From contig NZ_JACIJM010000001.1 in assembly GCF_014199395.1 (NCBI RefSeq), positions 186,001 through 250,000 on the forward strand: a stretch of DNA of 64,000 bases, written 5' to 3'. The stretch comes from Yoonia ponticola (lineage in GTDB: Bacteria > Pseudomonadota > Alphaproteobacteria > Rhodobacterales > Rhodobacteraceae). The notes under the pieces were generated by a model, which saw only the letters and a list, made by a program, of their open reading frames with translations, was not told the origin of the DNA and did not search any database. Shown piece by piece: positions 55,993 through 63,566 of this stretch. Within the stretch, counting starts at the first letter, position 1. Each line of letters starts with the position of its first letter. Made by a program: the position numbers and the translations under genes.

Positions 55993-56607
55993 ATGAAACG
56001 ACGTGATTTTCTGACCATTGGTGTCGCAGCGCTTGCCACACCTGCATTGGTGACATCAGCAAGTGCGCAACAATTGTCACTGGGCGAAGTGTCCGGATAT
56101 CTGAACCAACTGGTGACGGCCCAAGGTGGTTTTACGCAGATCAATGGCGACGGTACATTGTCCACAGGCCAGATTTACATCAAACGGCCGGGTCGTATTC
56201 GGTTCGAGTATAACGCGCCTGACAATTCGCTGATGGTTGCTGGTGGCGGGCAGGTCGCGATCTTTGATCCGCGTTCGAATACGGCGCCGGACCGGTATCC
56301 GCTGAACCAGACACCGTTGAGCATTATTCTGGAAAGTAATGTCGATTTGGCGCAGCGCCGGATGGTGACGGGCCACACATCAGACGGGACCACGACGACC
56401 ATCACTGCGCAAGACCCGGATCATCCGGAGTACGGCAACATCCAACTGGTGTTCACAGCGAACCCAGTTGAGCTGCGCCAGTGGGTTGTGACTGATGATA
56501 CGGGTGGGCAGACCACGGTGATCTTGAACGACGTTGTGCCGGGGGCTTCGATTGGTGAAGCCAAGTTCAATATTGTGGGTGAGATGCGCAGTCGCGGGTT
56601 TGAATAA
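55993..56607 (+). CDS. lolA: Outer-membrane lipoprotein carrier protein LolA
   Basis: This is a 204-residue periplasmic protein with an N-terminal signal peptide (MKRRDFLTIGVAALATPALV, a Tat-like RR near the start). The LolA pattern is visible in the beta-rich body: GTLSTGQIYIKRPGRIRFEYN near residues 52-72, then the C-terminal ILNDVVPGASIGEAKFNI. It carries lipoproteins from the inner-membrane LolCDE to the outer membrane. No lolB or lolCDE is in this window. It starts 180 bases past ftsK, after that gene's terminator, so it has its own promoter. Confidence 0.9.
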   Translation: MKRRDFLTIGVAALATPALVTSASAQQLSLGEVSGYLNQLVTAQGGFTQINGDGTLSTGQIYIKRPGRIRFEYNAPDNSLMVAGGGQVAIFDPRSNTAPDRYPLNQTPLSIILESNVDLAQRRMVTGHTSDGTTTTITAQDPDHPEYGNIQLVFTANPVELRQWVVTDDTGGQTTVILNDVVPGASIGEAKFNIVGEMRSRGFE

Positions 56608-56628
56608 CCCATCCAGACTATAGGCAAT

Positions 56629-56660
56629 AAAAAGCCCGCGCATATGACGCGGGCTTTTTT
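56629..56660. terminator. Bidirectional terminator between lolA and the convergent SLT gene
   Basis: AAAAAGCCCGCG (56629-56640) and CGCGGGCTTTTT (56648-56659) form a twelve-base-pair stem with a seven-base loop. T-runs occur at the 3' side on both strands, so it can end lolA on the plus strand and the lytic transglycosylase gene on the minus strand. Confidence 0.92.
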
Positions 56661-56661
56661 G

Positions 56662-57249
56662 TTATAACTTGCCGCAGGCGTGAAGCTGGGCGTTGTAAGT
56701 GACCGCCCGCTGTTCGACTTCGCCAGCGATCCGGATCAGCCACGGTTTCGCCCGCCATGTGCCACGCATGTAACCGCTGCGCCCGTCGTGATAGGCCAAA
56801 TACTGGTTGCGCGTGTCGCCCAAAGGAACACCCGTTTCGCGCACGGTCGCAGTCATATACCAGCCCATAAAGTCGGTGGCGTCATGAATGCTTTCGCGGC
56901 TGGACCTGCGCCCGCCTTCTTGGTCTTGGTATTCGTCCCAAGTACCATCCAGCGCTTGAGAATAACCCAGCGCGGAGGATTGCCGCCCAATCGGGATCAC
57001 ACCCAGCGCATATTGATGCGGTGGTCGGTTGTTCGAGATGAATTTACTCTCTTGGTAAATCATCGCCATAATTGTCGGTACGGGAACACCCCACTTGCGT
57101 TGGGTTGCTTTGAAGGCCCGCAAATATTCGGGTCGTTCGTTCACAATGGCACATGCGTTGTCTAGCTCGCGCGGGGCTGAACCGTATCCACCAGCGGAAC
57201 AGCTGCCTAACAGAGCTAAAAGAACCATTGCGCGGAAGAAACTGCTCAT
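56662..57249 (-). CDS. Lytic transglycosylase-like lipoprotein (SLT domain)
   Basis: This is a 195-residue protein with a signal peptide ending in lipobox LLGSC (Cys at about residue 17), so it is probably a lipoprotein. The SLT-like domain has the catalytic Glu in MAMIYQESKF near residue 66, then ALGYSQALDGTWDEYQ near 92-107 and YLAYHDGRSGY near 150. It should cleave the glycan strands of peptidoglycan. It lies 75 bases after the AEC transporter gene on the minus strand, separated by a small hairpin. Confidence 0.85.
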   Translation of the reverse strand: MSSFFRAMVLLALLGSCSAGGYGSAPRELDNACAIVNERPEYLRAFKATQRKWGVPVPTIMAMIYQESKFISNNRPPHQYALGVIPIGRQSSALGYSQALDGTWDEYQDQEGGRRSSRESIHDATDFMGWYMTATVRETGVPLGDTRNQYLAYHDGRSGYMRGTWRAKPWLIRIAGEVEQRAVTYNAQLHACGKL

Positions 57250-57299
57250 TGCCTCACGCCTATCTTTTGTTTTTTTCTAACCTAGCGCAATGTGGGCAG

Positions 57300-57322
57300 C
57301 CTGTGAACGGTCAATTCACAGG
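57300..57322 (-). terminator. Hairpin between AEC transporter and transglycosylase gene
   Basis: The inverted repeat CCTGTGAA-N7-TTCACAGG lies directly after the AEC gene stop. There is no T-run, so termination is uncertain; partial read-through to the SLT gene is possible. Confidence 0.45.
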
Positions 57323-57324
57323 AT

Positions 57325-58206
57325 TTAGATCACAAATGCCAAGATAAGCGGTAAAGTGACCACAGATAACACCGTCGAGGCCACGACAAGTCCGGCGACG
57401 GGTTGCGCCTCCGCGCCGTATTTTACCGCCAACATGTAAGAGGTCACCGCCACCGGCGTGGAGATTTGCAGGATCAGAACAGCGGCCGCCACAGGTTCCA
57501 GCCCGAACCAGACCGCCGCCCACCATCCTGCTGCGGCACAGACCACGGCTTTGGCGATAGAGAGGACAATCGCGAGGTTCATTGCTTTGGTTTCAAGGCG
57601 GGCGACGGCCACGCCGAGCGTGATCAACATCATCGGGATCGCCATTTGGCCGATCAGTTCCAGCGCGTTTGTCATAAAGACGGGCGTTTCCCAGCCGTGC
57701 CATAAGAACAAGCCGCCCAATAACGTGGCGGCAACCAGCGGCTCTTGGATTACCTTGGTTAACGAGCCACCGCCAGACACCAGCCAAATCCCGATTGTAA
57801 ACGACAAGATCGCCATGACAGCAAACACGACGACCGCGTAGCCAAGTCCGATCTCACCAAAGGCGAACATAGCAAGCGGTAAGCCAAGATTGCCCGTGTT
57901 GCCGAAAACCAACGGCGCGAGGAACGTCTGAATGTCGAGTTTGAACAGCTTAATAATGACCAAAAATACAATGGCAACAAGGGTGTAGGCGACTAGGCTG
58001 GCAAGAGTCAGGGCCGCCAAGGCCTCTGGGTCGATCTGGGTTTTCATCAACGCCACAAAGATCAAACAAGGGACAGCCAGCGTCATGCAAATGCGGGTTA
58101 CAAATTCGACACGGTACTCGAACCCCAACTTGACCCACGCAAAGCCAACAGCGGCCAAAATGAAAACAGGGGCAGAGATATTTAGGACTGTCAGTGCAAG
58201 GTTCAC
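57325..58206 (-). CDS. AEC (auxin efflux carrier) family transporter
   Basis: This is a 293-residue membrane protein with about ten hydrophobic segments in two repeats. FGNTGNLGLPLAMFAFG near residues 100-116 holds the conserved N-G-P motif of the first crossover, and LQISTPVAVTSYMLAVKYG near 245-263 that of the second. Bacterial AEC proteins move organic acids such as malate or other anions. The substrate cannot be read from sequence. It is divergent from hspQ across 82 bases. Confidence 0.9.
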   Translation of the reverse strand: MNLALTVLNISAPVFILAAVGFAWVKLGFEYRVEFVTRICMTLAVPCLIFVALMKTQIDPEALAALTLASLVAYTLVAIVFLVIIKLFKLDIQTFLAPLVFGNTGNLGLPLAMFAFGEIGLGYAVVVFAVMAILSFTIGIWLVSGGGSLTKVIQEPLVAATLLGGLFLWHGWETPVFMTNALELIGQMAIPMMLITLGVAVARLETKAMNLAIVLSIAKAVVCAAAGWWAAVWFGLEPVAAAVLILQISTPVAVTSYMLAVKYGAEAQPVAGLVVASTVLSVVTLPLILAFVI

Positions 58207-58288
58207 AGACTGTTTCCTCTTTTTAAGGGTGTTTGCCGTGGACTTTGGCAGGGTTCCACGGCTAGTAAAAGGGTGGGGGACGATAGTT

Positions 58289-58615
58289 ATGTTTAAGACA
58301 CGTGCAAAATATCACTTGGGCCAAGTTGTCCGTCATCGCAAACATCCGTTTCGCGGTGTAGTCTTTGACGTGGACGCAATGTTCTCGAATACCGACGCGT
58401 GGTACGAAGCGATCCCGGAAGAAAGTCGCCCAGAAAAAGGGCAACCGTTCTATCATTTACTCGCTGAGAATGACCAAAGTTATTATGTAGCCTACGTGTC
58501 CGAGCAAAATCTGGTTGCCGATTATTCGGGGCAACCGGTTGAACACCCTGATCTCGACGACCTATTTGGACCGTTCGAAGATGGGCATTACCCGCTCCAA
58601 GTGCAAATGAATTAA
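58289..58615 (+). CDS. hspQ: Heat shock protein HspQ
   Basis: This is a 108-residue protein, start MFKTRAKYHLGQVVRHR with GGGGGA eight bases upstream. The body follows the HspQ/YccV pattern: HPFRGVVFDVD near residues 19-29 and PFYHLLAEND near 53. E. coli HspQ binds Lon and modulates its activity. A hairpin GCCGTGGA-N12-TCCACGGC (58235-58262) lies just before the ribosome site, perhaps forming a structured leader. No other Lon gene is near. Size is typical. Confidence 0.9.
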   Translation: MFKTRAKYHLGQVVRHRKHPFRGVVFDVDAMFSNTDAWYEAIPEESRPEKGQPFYHLLAENDQSYYVAYVSEQNLVADYSGQPVEHPDLDDLFGPFEDGHYPLQVQMN

Positions 58616-58877
58616 GGGGTTCGCGTGTCTTTTGACCGCTGATACCTTCTACATGTTGTACCTTATCACGACTTGAAAAATCCCGCGTTTACACGCGCGT
58701 TTCGCGCGTCGTGAACGAAAATTTCGTGCCATGACGTGAACTTAGCAAACCCATCCTTATGGGTAGGTTTGCATTTCTAACTCGACACACGGTCAAAGGT
58801 GCCACTACGATATATAGATATTCAGTGCGTTGCTCGCTCCTGATTTTCGATCTGCTGCTAATTGAAAGATAACTATT
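58616..58877 (+). other. 262-base intergenic region with two hairpins
   Basis: No coding frame is supported here. Two hairpins are visible: ACGCGCG-TTT-CGCGCGT (58693-58709) and a longer imperfect one spanning 58745-58772, whose inner stem is ACCCAT-CCTT-ATGGGT. CGTGAAC also occurs twice (58709 and 58735 regions). It could hold a small RNA or an hspQ terminator plus the promoter for the next gene. No T-run firmly marks a terminator. Confidence 0.4.
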
Positions 58878-59468
58878 TTGGAACTCTTTGAAACTTACGT
58901 AGACATTCTACGCGCCGCTCATCTTTTCTGTTTTGCAATGGGCATGGGGACCGCCCTTTACTTCGACTTCCGATCTTTCCAATCGCTCTCCGACCCAATC
59001 GGCAAAGTCGATATCGAAGACCTGGAACACATTCACTTCTGGATCTCCGGTGCCTTTATCGGTCTCTGGATCACCGGTATCACGCTGATTTACATCCGCA
59101 CCGGATTTCAGCTTGAAGCGTTTTCACCCAAATTATGGACCAAAGTTGCGATCATGGTCGTGATGACGCTGAACTCGTTCATGGTTGGTGCATTTATCCG
59201 GCCAATGATGCGCAGCAACATGATGCGCCCGATGATCTCACTGCCGCCGCTGCAATTCGCCATCGCAACCCAAGTCGCGGTGATCTCACTGTTTTGCTGG
59301 TCGTCGGGCCTATTGCTCGGGTCAAGTGCCGCACTCAAAACGGCCCCATGGGACGTTTTGTTGGTCATTTTCCCGATCTGGTTTGTGCTGCTCACCGTTG
59401 GCGGACATCTAACAATCATGGTGGTCCGCAAGCGGGCATTGGGCCAAGCTCCAGCACCCGCCGAATAG
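58878..59468 (+). CDS. Integral membrane protein, function unknown
   Basis: This is a 196-residue protein with about five hydrophobic segments (about 10-30, 50-70, 88-110, 125-150, 155-178). It starts with TTG at 58878 (product begins MELFETYVDILRAAH); a later ATG would remove the first helix, so the TTG is preferred although its ribosome site is weak. Repeated Met residues (IRPMMRSNMMRPMIS) in one loop are notable. I do not recognise a family with confidence. It converges with the gamma-glutamyltransferase gene. Confidence 0.6.
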   Translation: MELFETYVDILRAAHLFCFAMGMGTALYFDFRSFQSLSDPIGKVDIEDLEHIHFWISGAFIGLWITGITLIYIRTGFQLEAFSPKLWTKVAIMVVMTLNSFMVGAFIRPMMRSNMMRPMISLPPLQFAIATQVAVISLFCWSSGLLLGSSAALKTAPWDVLLVIFPIWFVLLTVGGHLTIMVVRKRALGQAPAPAE

Positions 59469-59469
59469 G

Positions 59470-61047
59470 TTAATAGCCCAAAGCGATCCCATCTTTGCGC
59501 GGATCGCTTGCGCCTTCCAGCACACCGCTATCGTGGATCGCAATCGCTTGCGATCCGCCCATCGGACCGGGCGGCGTGACGACGACATGCCCCATATCGG
59601 ATAGCTCTTGGCGCACGCTATCCGCATAAGTGCTCTCCATCCGCAACTCGCCTGCATCAGCAAAACAACGCGGTGCATCCATTGCGGCCTGCATATCCAT
59701 GCCGTAGTCGCGCATGTTGCTGATAAATCGCGCATGACCCGTCGGCTGATACGCCCCACCCATCACACCAAACGGCATGTATGGCCGCCCATCGCGACAC
59801 AACAGCCCCGGAATAATCGTGTGCATCGGACGTTTGCCGCCCTTTGCCTCGTTTGGGTGACCGTCTTCCAAGGTAAAGCCAGCACCACGGTTCTGAAACA
59901 GAATCCCGAACTTATCGGATGCAAGCCCCGACCCAAACCCATGGAAAATAGAGTAGATCAACGAGACGGACATCCGGTCTTTGTCCACAACAGTAATGTA
60001 AACCGTGTCTTTATGCACGGCCTCGGCACCGGGCAGTCCTGCGGGCAACGCACGGCGAGGATCAATCAACGCGGCCAATTTCTCGGCCGTTTCATGCGCC
60101 AGCATGTGCGCCAAGCGAGCCGTATGATCAGGATCAGCAATCACGCGGTTACGGGTGTCATAAGCCAGCTTCGTCGCCTCAGCCTCAATGTGCGCACGCG
60201 CGGCACCCATTGGATCCATCGCGGCCAAATCGAAATGCTTCAGAATATTCAGGATCAAAATCGCCGTCGCACCTTGGCCATTCGGTGGATGCTCGTACAG
60301 GTCCAATCCGCCATATCCGCCACTAATCGGATCGGTGTAATCGCAGGACGCGGCGGCGAAATCCTCCAAAGTGTGCGTGCCACCCATCGCGTTCAGGGAC
60401 GCGACCATATCCTCGGCCACTTCGCCGTCGTAGAAACCATCACGGCCATTCATCGCGATGCGGCGCAAAACCTCTGCCTGCTGCGGCGCACTGAAAAGCT
60501 GACCTGCAACGGGCGCTTTGCCATCCAACAAATACCGATCCCGCGCGGTGCCCTGCAAATCGCCCTGCAACTGATCCCAATCAAAGGCCACACGCGGGGC
60601 CACAGGAACACCCGCTTCAGCATAGTGAATCGCAGGGGCCAGCGATGCCCGTAGCCCGAGTTTGCCGTAGTCCTTTGATAACGTGCAAAAAGCATCCACA
60701 GCACCCGGTATCGTCACAGCTTCAGGCCCGCGCAGTGGCACCGTTTTATGCCCCTGTTCACGCAAAACAGCCGCATCCAGCCCAGCAGGTGCGCGCCCTG
60801 ATCCGTTCAGTGCGATCACGCGATCCTCACCCAGCGGGGTCAGCAGCACAAAGCAATCGCCGCCAATACCTGTCATCTGCGGTTCGCAAATGCCCAGCAA
60901 GACAGCGCCCGCGATTGCGGCGTCAACTGCATTGCCGCCCGCTTCTAACATCTGCACCGCGACCTTGGCCGCCAATGGGTGCGACGTCGCGCACATGCCG
61001 TTGCTTGCAAAAGCCGCCGACCGACCCGGTGTAGAAAAATCGCGCAT
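59470..61047 (-). CDS. ggt: Gamma-glutamyltransferase family protein
   Basis: This is a 525-residue Ntn-hydrolase precursor, start MRDFSTPGRSAAFASNG with AAGGGGG upstream. Family blocks are AIAGAVLLGICEPQMTGIGGD near residues 45-64, PPNGQGATAILILNIL near 245, and the autoprocessing region KDTVYITVVDKDRMSVSLI near 345, whose Thr becomes the nucleophile. It has no clear signal peptide, unlike secreted Ggt, so it may act in the cytosol or on other gamma-glutamyl or oxamate-type substrates. It is divergent from the second thiolase. Confidence 0.85.
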   Translation of the reverse strand: MRDFSTPGRSAAFASNGMCATSHPLAAKVAVQMLEAGGNAVDAAIAGAVLLGICEPQMTGIGGDCFVLLTPLGEDRVIALNGSGRAPAGLDAAVLREQGHKTVPLRGPEAVTIPGAVDAFCTLSKDYGKLGLRASLAPAIHYAEAGVPVAPRVAFDWDQLQGDLQGTARDRYLLDGKAPVAGQLFSAPQQAEVLRRIAMNGRDGFYDGEVAEDMVASLNAMGGTHTLEDFAAASCDYTDPISGGYGGLDLYEHPPNGQGATAILILNILKHFDLAAMDPMGAARAHIEAEATKLAYDTRNRVIADPDHTARLAHMLAHETAEKLAALIDPRRALPAGLPGAEAVHKDTVYITVVDKDRMSVSLIYSIFHGFGSGLASDKFGILFQNRGAGFTLEDGHPNEAKGGKRPMHTIIPGLLCRDGRPYMPFGVMGGAYQPTGHARFISNMRDYGMDMQAAMDAPRCFADAGELRMESTYADSVRQELSDMGHVVVTPPGPMGGSQAIAIHDSGVLEGASDPRKDGIALGY

Positions 61048-61167
61048 GATGTGCCCCCTTGTTGCCGACGACCTTACGAAAATACGGGATGGCCGCAACG
61101 CAAAACCTGTGCTTTTGCTTGGGGCATTTCCGGTCTAGCCTACGCGCAACTTGAGGGAGGTTTCAAA

Positions 61168-62328
61168 ATGGAAAACGTTGTCATCACAGGGGCCGCACGC
61201 ACAGCAATGGGCGGTTTCCAAGGGGTGTTCGCAGAGGTCGCCGCACCAACGCTCGGTGCCGCAGCGATCAAAGCAGCGGTTTCACAGTCGGGCGCATCCA
61301 TTGACGAAGTTCTAATGGGCTGCGTTTTGCCCGCCGGATTAGGACAAGCACCCGCTCGCCAAGCCGCATTTCTAGCTGGTCTGGCCGAAAACGTCCCCGC
61401 CACAACGCTAAATAAAATGTGCGGCTCAGGCATGAAAGCCGCGATGATGGCCTTTGATCAAATTGCGGCTGGTGGCGCGGATCACATCGTTGCTGGCGGC
61501 ATGGAAAGCATGACAAACGCCCCTTATCTGCTGCCGAAAATGCGGGCTGGTGCGCGGATTGGTCATCAAGCTGTGATCGACAGCATGTTCCTAGACGGGC
61601 TCGAAGATGCCTATGACAAAGGCCGCCTGATGGGTACATTCGCCGAAGATTGCGCCGATAAATTTAAATTCTCGCGGGCGGATCAAGATGACTACGCGCT
61701 GCAATCCCTCGCGTATGCGTTGAATGCTCAAAAGAACGGCGGCTTCTTGGACGAAATCGCGCCCGTGACTTTTGATACGCGCAGCGGCGCTGTGACAATC
61801 ACCGAAGACGAACAACCCGGCAAAGCACGGCCCGACAAAATTCCAATGCTCAAACCGGCCTTCCGCAAAGACGGCAGCGTCACAGCCGCCAATGCGTCCT
61901 CGATTTCCGATGGTGCAGCAGCCCTTGTGTTGTCCGCACAAAGCAAAGCAACCGGACCCATTCGCGCCACGATCAAAGGCCACGCCAGCCACGGCCAAGC
62001 CCCCGGATGGTTCACCACGGCCCCGATTCCCGCCGCGCAAAAGTTGATGCACCGTCTCGGTTGGACCACAGGTGACGTCGACCTGTGGGAAGTGAACGAA
62101 GCCTTCGCCGTGGTACCAATGGCATTCATGCACGATCTCGGAATCCCACGCGACAAAATCAACGTAAACGGCGGCGCATGTGCATTGGGCCATCCCATCG
62201 GCGCATCAGGCGCACGGATCATTGTCACGCTTCTCAATGCTCTCGAAAAACGGAACCTCAAACGCGGCATCGCAGCCATCTGCATCGGTGGCGGCGAAGG
62301 TACGGCAATCGCGATCGAACGCCCCTAA
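61168..62328 (+). CDS. Acetyl-CoA acetyltransferase (thiolase)
   Basis: This is a 386-residue thiolase, start MENVVITGAARTAMGGFQG at 61168 with GAGGGAGG about seven bases upstream. An in-frame upstream extension overlaps ggt on the opposite strand and is not supported. The catalytic Cys is in LNKMCGSGMKAAM near 90, the His motif in GGACALGHPIGASGA near 340, and the second Cys in ICIGGGEGTA near 375. It differs from the thiolase at 9514-10689, so the organism has at least two. It may serve acetoacetyl-CoA cleavage or formation. Confidence 0.92.
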   Translation: MENVVITGAARTAMGGFQGVFAEVAAPTLGAAAIKAAVSQSGASIDEVLMGCVLPAGLGQAPARQAAFLAGLAENVPATTLNKMCGSGMKAAMMAFDQIAAGGADHIVAGGMESMTNAPYLLPKMRAGARIGHQAVIDSMFLDGLEDAYDKGRLMGTFAEDCADKFKFSRADQDDYALQSLAYALNAQKNGGFLDEIAPVTFDTRSGAVTITEDEQPGKARPDKIPMLKPAFRKDGSVTAANASSISDGAAALVLSAQSKATGPIRATIKGHASHGQAPGWFTTAPIPAAQKLMHRLGWTTGDVDLWEVNEAFAVVPMAFMHDLGIPRDKINVNGGACALGHPIGASGARIIVTLLNALEKRNLKRGIAAICIGGGEGTAIAIERP

Positions 62329-62382
62329 CTTCTTTGGTTCTTTCTATACCCCGGGGAGGTCTGGAGGGGCTGGCCCCTCCAG
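62329..62382 (-). repeat. Intergenic repeat copy D: variant core plus GC hairpin
   Basis: On the minus strand the hairpin CTGGAGGGGC-CA-GCCCCTCCAG (62361-62382) is followed by a 27-nt sequence starting CCCCGGGGTATAG. That sequence matches copy C (46563-46589) at 22 of 27 positions. It sits directly after the thiolase stop, in opposite orientation to that gene. Confidence 0.75.
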
Positions 62383-62430
62383 CATCGCGACGCGAAACGC
62401 GGCGCAATTTCAGTCACAACAGGTAAAACC

Positions 62431-62883
62431 ATGCACGCAGACTACGGACTTCTTTCCAAAACCATCACCTCGCTGACCGAAGGCGAAGACGACACCGTGG
62501 CGCTTATGGCGACCATCGCGTGCGAGCTTCACCACAGTGATGACCGCTTTGACTGGACTGGTTTCTACCGCGTCACAGCACCCGAAATGCTAAAAATCGG
62601 CCCCTACCAAGGGGGGCACGGCTGCCTTCAAATCCCATTTTCGCGTGGGGTTTGCGGTGCCGCTGCACGGACTGGTCAAACCCAACTGGTCGACGATGTC
62701 GACGCCTTCCCAGGCCACATCGCCTGCGCATCTTCCACCCGCTCCGAGATCGTTCTTCCCGTTAAAAATAAGGCTGGCGATGTGATTGCAGTGCTGGATA
62801 TCGATAGCAATCAACCTGCCGCCTTCACGCAGGACGATGTCACCGCATTGACCGCTATTCTGGATGGTACTTTCGCACGTTAA
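62431..62883 (+). CDS. Free methionine-(R)-sulfoxide reductase, GAF-domain type
   Basis: This is a 150-residue single GAF domain. The family residues are present: GCLQIPFSRGVCGAAA near residues 69-84 and DAFPGHIACASSTRSEIVLPV near 92-111, written only in part here, with three conserved Cys (after G, in VCG and in IAC) as in yeast and E. coli fRMsr. It reduces free methionine (R)-sulfoxide with thioredoxin. It is an isolated gene between the second thiolase and the XRE regulator. The repeat D lies just upstream. Confidence 0.85.
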   Translation: MHADYGLLSKTITSLTEGEDDTVALMATIACELHHSDDRFDWTGFYRVTAPEMLKIGPYQGGHGCLQIPFSRGVCGAAARTGQTQLVDDVDAFPGHIACASSTRSEIVLPVKNKAGDVIAVLDIDSNQPAAFTQDDVTALTAILDGTFAR

Positions 62884-62903
62884 ATCACTTCGTGGAATTA
62901 CCG

Positions 62904-62930
62904 CGTGAAATTTTTCCTTGAATTTTCACG
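62904..62930 (+). promoter_or_regulatory. Possible operator upstream of the XRE/cupin regulator
   Basis: The imperfect inverted repeat CGTGAAA-N13-TTTCACG spans 62904-62930, 45 bases upstream of the regulator start and 21 bases past the GAF gene. The two halves also read TGAAATTTT and TGAATTTTC as direct-like sites. It is a candidate binding site for the autoregulating XRE protein. Confidence 0.35.
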
Positions 62931-62974
62931 AATCTCTGCCACGGTGCTCGGGTAATCCTAGTCCCGTGGTCCCG

Positions 62975-63544
62975 ATGAAACACGACATCCCCATCGACGC
63001 GCGCACCCTTGGTGCCGACTTGCGTGCCCTACGCAAAGCGCGGGGAATGACGCTGATCGCCTTGGCCGAAAAGTTGGGTAAATCCGTCGGCTGGCTGAGC
63101 CAAGTCGAACGCGACAAATCCAGCCCTACGGTTGCCGACTTGCGTGCCATGGCAGCGGTCCTCGACGTGTCGGTATCCAGCCTTTTCCGCACCAGCGCCG
63201 CGCCAGGTGAAGAAGGGCTGATCGTGCGCGCCGATGCCCGTCGCCCCATCGGATCGCGGGTTGCAGGATCGACCGAACAACTGCTTTCGCCTGATCTGAC
63301 CGACGATTTCGAGATGATCCATTCCGTCTTCGAACCACACGCCTACCTGCCCGAACCCGCCACTCGCCCAACCCAAGAAGTCGGCTACATCGTTTCGGGC
63401 AACTTTGATCTGTGGATCGACGGGACACTTTTCCACTTAACCGCTGGCGACAGCTTTCGCATCCGTGGTCACACATACCGCTGGGCAAATCCGCATGACG
63501 CGCCCTGCGTCGTCATCTGGGTCATCGCCCCGCCAGTTTATTAA
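62975..63544 (+). CDS. XRE-family regulator with cupin domain
   Basis: This is a 189-residue two-domain regulator. The helix-turn-helix is at about 12-66 (LRALRKARGMTLIALAEKLG, KSVGWLSQVERDKSSP) and the C-terminal cupin at about 115-185 (EVGYIVSGNFDLWIDGTLFHL, split here). Such proteins sense small ligands and control adjacent catabolic genes. The start at 62975 has only a weak ribosome site. The downstream FAD oxidoreductase begins 22 bases after its stop and is the likely target. Confidence 0.88.
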   Translation: MKHDIPIDARTLGADLRALRKARGMTLIALAEKLGKSVGWLSQVERDKSSPTVADLRAMAAVLDVSVSSLFRTSAAPGEEGLIVRADARRPIGSRVAGSTEQLLSPDLTDDFEMIHSVFEPHAYLPEPATRPTQEVGYIVSGNFDLWIDGTLFHLTAGDSFRIRGHTYRWANPHDAPCVVIWVIAPPVY

Positions 63545-63566
63545 GCCGCTTCACGAAGGAGAAACC

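Noticed and set aside
59608-60654. Plus-strand frame of about 348 codons opposite ggt
   Set aside because: Antisense to a supported gamma-glutamyltransferase; no start context or domain.
60979-61167. N-terminal extension of the second thiolase
   Set aside because: It overlaps the start of ggt on the opposite strand, lacks thiolase similarity, and a good ribosome site precedes the ATG at 61168.
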